This document shows, piece after piece, positions 5,458-5,925 of a DNA stretch of 5,925 nucleotides. This DNA is from a bacterium UBP9_UBA1432 (GTDB lineage: Bacteria; Vulcanimicrobiota; Xenobia; Xenobiales; Xenobiaceae). A model generated the notes under the pieces. That model was not told the DNA's origin. It did no database searches and worked only from the letters and a program-made list of their open reading frames with translations. Location of the stretch: contig DCTU01000332.1 of NCBI GenBank assembly GCA_002329445.1, forward strand, positions 5,351-11,275, written 5' to 3'. Made by a program: the position numbers and the translations under genes. The first letter of the stretch is position 1. Each line of letters begins with the position of its first letter.

Positions 5458-5925
5458 ATGGTTCAGAAGTCCCTGCAGATCCGGATGGCCGGAGAATCCG
5501 GAGAGGGGGTCCTGTCCACCGGAGAACTCGTCACCCGGGCCGCTGCTCGCGCGGGGTACCGGGTCCTGACCTCGAAGACCAACCCCGCCGAGATCAAGGG
5601 AGGACACGCCACCTTCCAGGTCTGCCTGGGCCCGGTGCCCATGATGGAAGCCAAGGATGAACTGGACGTGCTGGTGGCCTTCAACGAGGAGGCCTGGCAG
5701 AAGAGCGGTCCGGATCTGCGCCCAGGAGGCCTGCTGATCTACGACTCGGCCAGCTTCCAGCCCCCCCAGGACCCCGATCGCTCCCAGTACGCCGTGCCGA
5801 TGACGGGGATCGCCCGCGACCGCCTGAAGTTCGGACTGGCCAAGAACGTGGTGGCCGTGGGAGTGGTGGCGGCCCTCTTCGACCTGGACCGTGAGGTCCT
5901 GTGCGAACTGATCGAACAGAAGTTC
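5458..5925 (+). CDS. korA: 2-oxoacid:ferredoxin oxidoreductase, gamma-type domain (probable N-terminus of a gamma-alpha fused subunit), cut by window edge
   Basis: Members of this family oxidatively decarboxylate 2-oxoacids (2-oxoglutarate, pyruvate or related) to acyl-CoA, passing electrons to ferredoxin. The 156 visible codons cover most of the gamma domain: IRMAGESGEGVLSTGELV (8-25), a glycine-rich opening typical of KorA-like subunits; SKTNPAEIKGGHATFQV (39-55), the conserved PAEI-GG block; ELDVLVAFNEEAW (68-80); LRPGGLLIYDSA (87-98); and KNVVAVGVVAALFDLD (129-144). In many bacteria this domain is fused ahead of the alpha (pyrimidine-binding) domain, with a separate beta subunit next; that part is outside the window, so the fusion and the korA symbol are provisional. 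The start is ATG 5458. TTG at 5452 is a real alternative, because GAGG (5442-5445) sits 6 bases before it and 12 before the ATG. Confidence 0.85.
   Translation, partial: MVQKSLQIRMAGESGEGVLSTGELVTRAAARAGYRVLTSKTNPAEIKGGHATFQVCLGPVPMMEAKDELDVLVAFNEEAWQKSGPDLRPGGLLIYDSASFQPPQDPDRSQYAVPMTGIARDRLKFGLAKNVVAVGVVAALFDLDREVLCELIEQKF

Overview
The window is a GC-rich piece of bacterial chromosome. Coding is dense and codons mostly end in G or C. It carries housekeeping and energy genes plus one type IV pilus/type II secretion gene. I see no mobile element, CRISPR array, tRNA or rRNA. The mix of a PilC/GspF-type platform protein, C5-pathway heme synthesis (glutamate-1-semialdehyde aminomutase) and a ferredoxin-dependent 2-oxoacid oxidoreductase suggests a Gram-negative-type bacterium with some anaerobic or low-potential ferredoxin metabolism. 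High-GC groups such as Acidobacteriota or deltaproteobacterial lineages would fit, but this is inference and the taxon cannot be fixed from this sequence.

Layout. Positions 1-923 (minus) hold the N-terminal 307 codons of peptide chain release factor 3 (prfC), cut by the left edge. It has its own strong-looking extended -10 promoter at 956-985. Positions 1018-2235 (minus) encode a complete 405-residue PilC/GspF-type membrane protein. A 241-base divergent spacer (2236-2476) contains a 10-bp inverted repeat and several G/C homopolymer runs. On the plus strand follow hemL (2477-3766), a 95-residue coiled-coil protein (3815-4102) and rdgB (about 4086-4688), closely spaced and probably one transcript. 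A GNAT acetyltransferase (4697-5278, minus) converges on rdgB with an 8-base gap. A 179-base divergent spacer then leads to the start of a gamma-type 2-oxoacid:ferredoxin oxidoreductase subunit (5458 to the right edge, plus).

How the genes relate. They do not form one pathway: translation termination and ribosome recycling (RF3), pilus or secretion assembly, tetrapyrrole synthesis, nucleotide-pool cleaning (RdgB), and 2-oxoacid oxidation. The tightest unit is orf95-rdgB, where the reading frames overlap and rdgB has no ATG, GTG or TTG start near its conserved N-terminus.

I did not find a convincing undescribed system. The points most worth a second look are the non-canonical rdgB start, an 11-bp perfect hairpin inside the 3' end of hemL, the inverted repeat in the pilC/hemL spacer, and a strong hairpin early in the prfC coding region.
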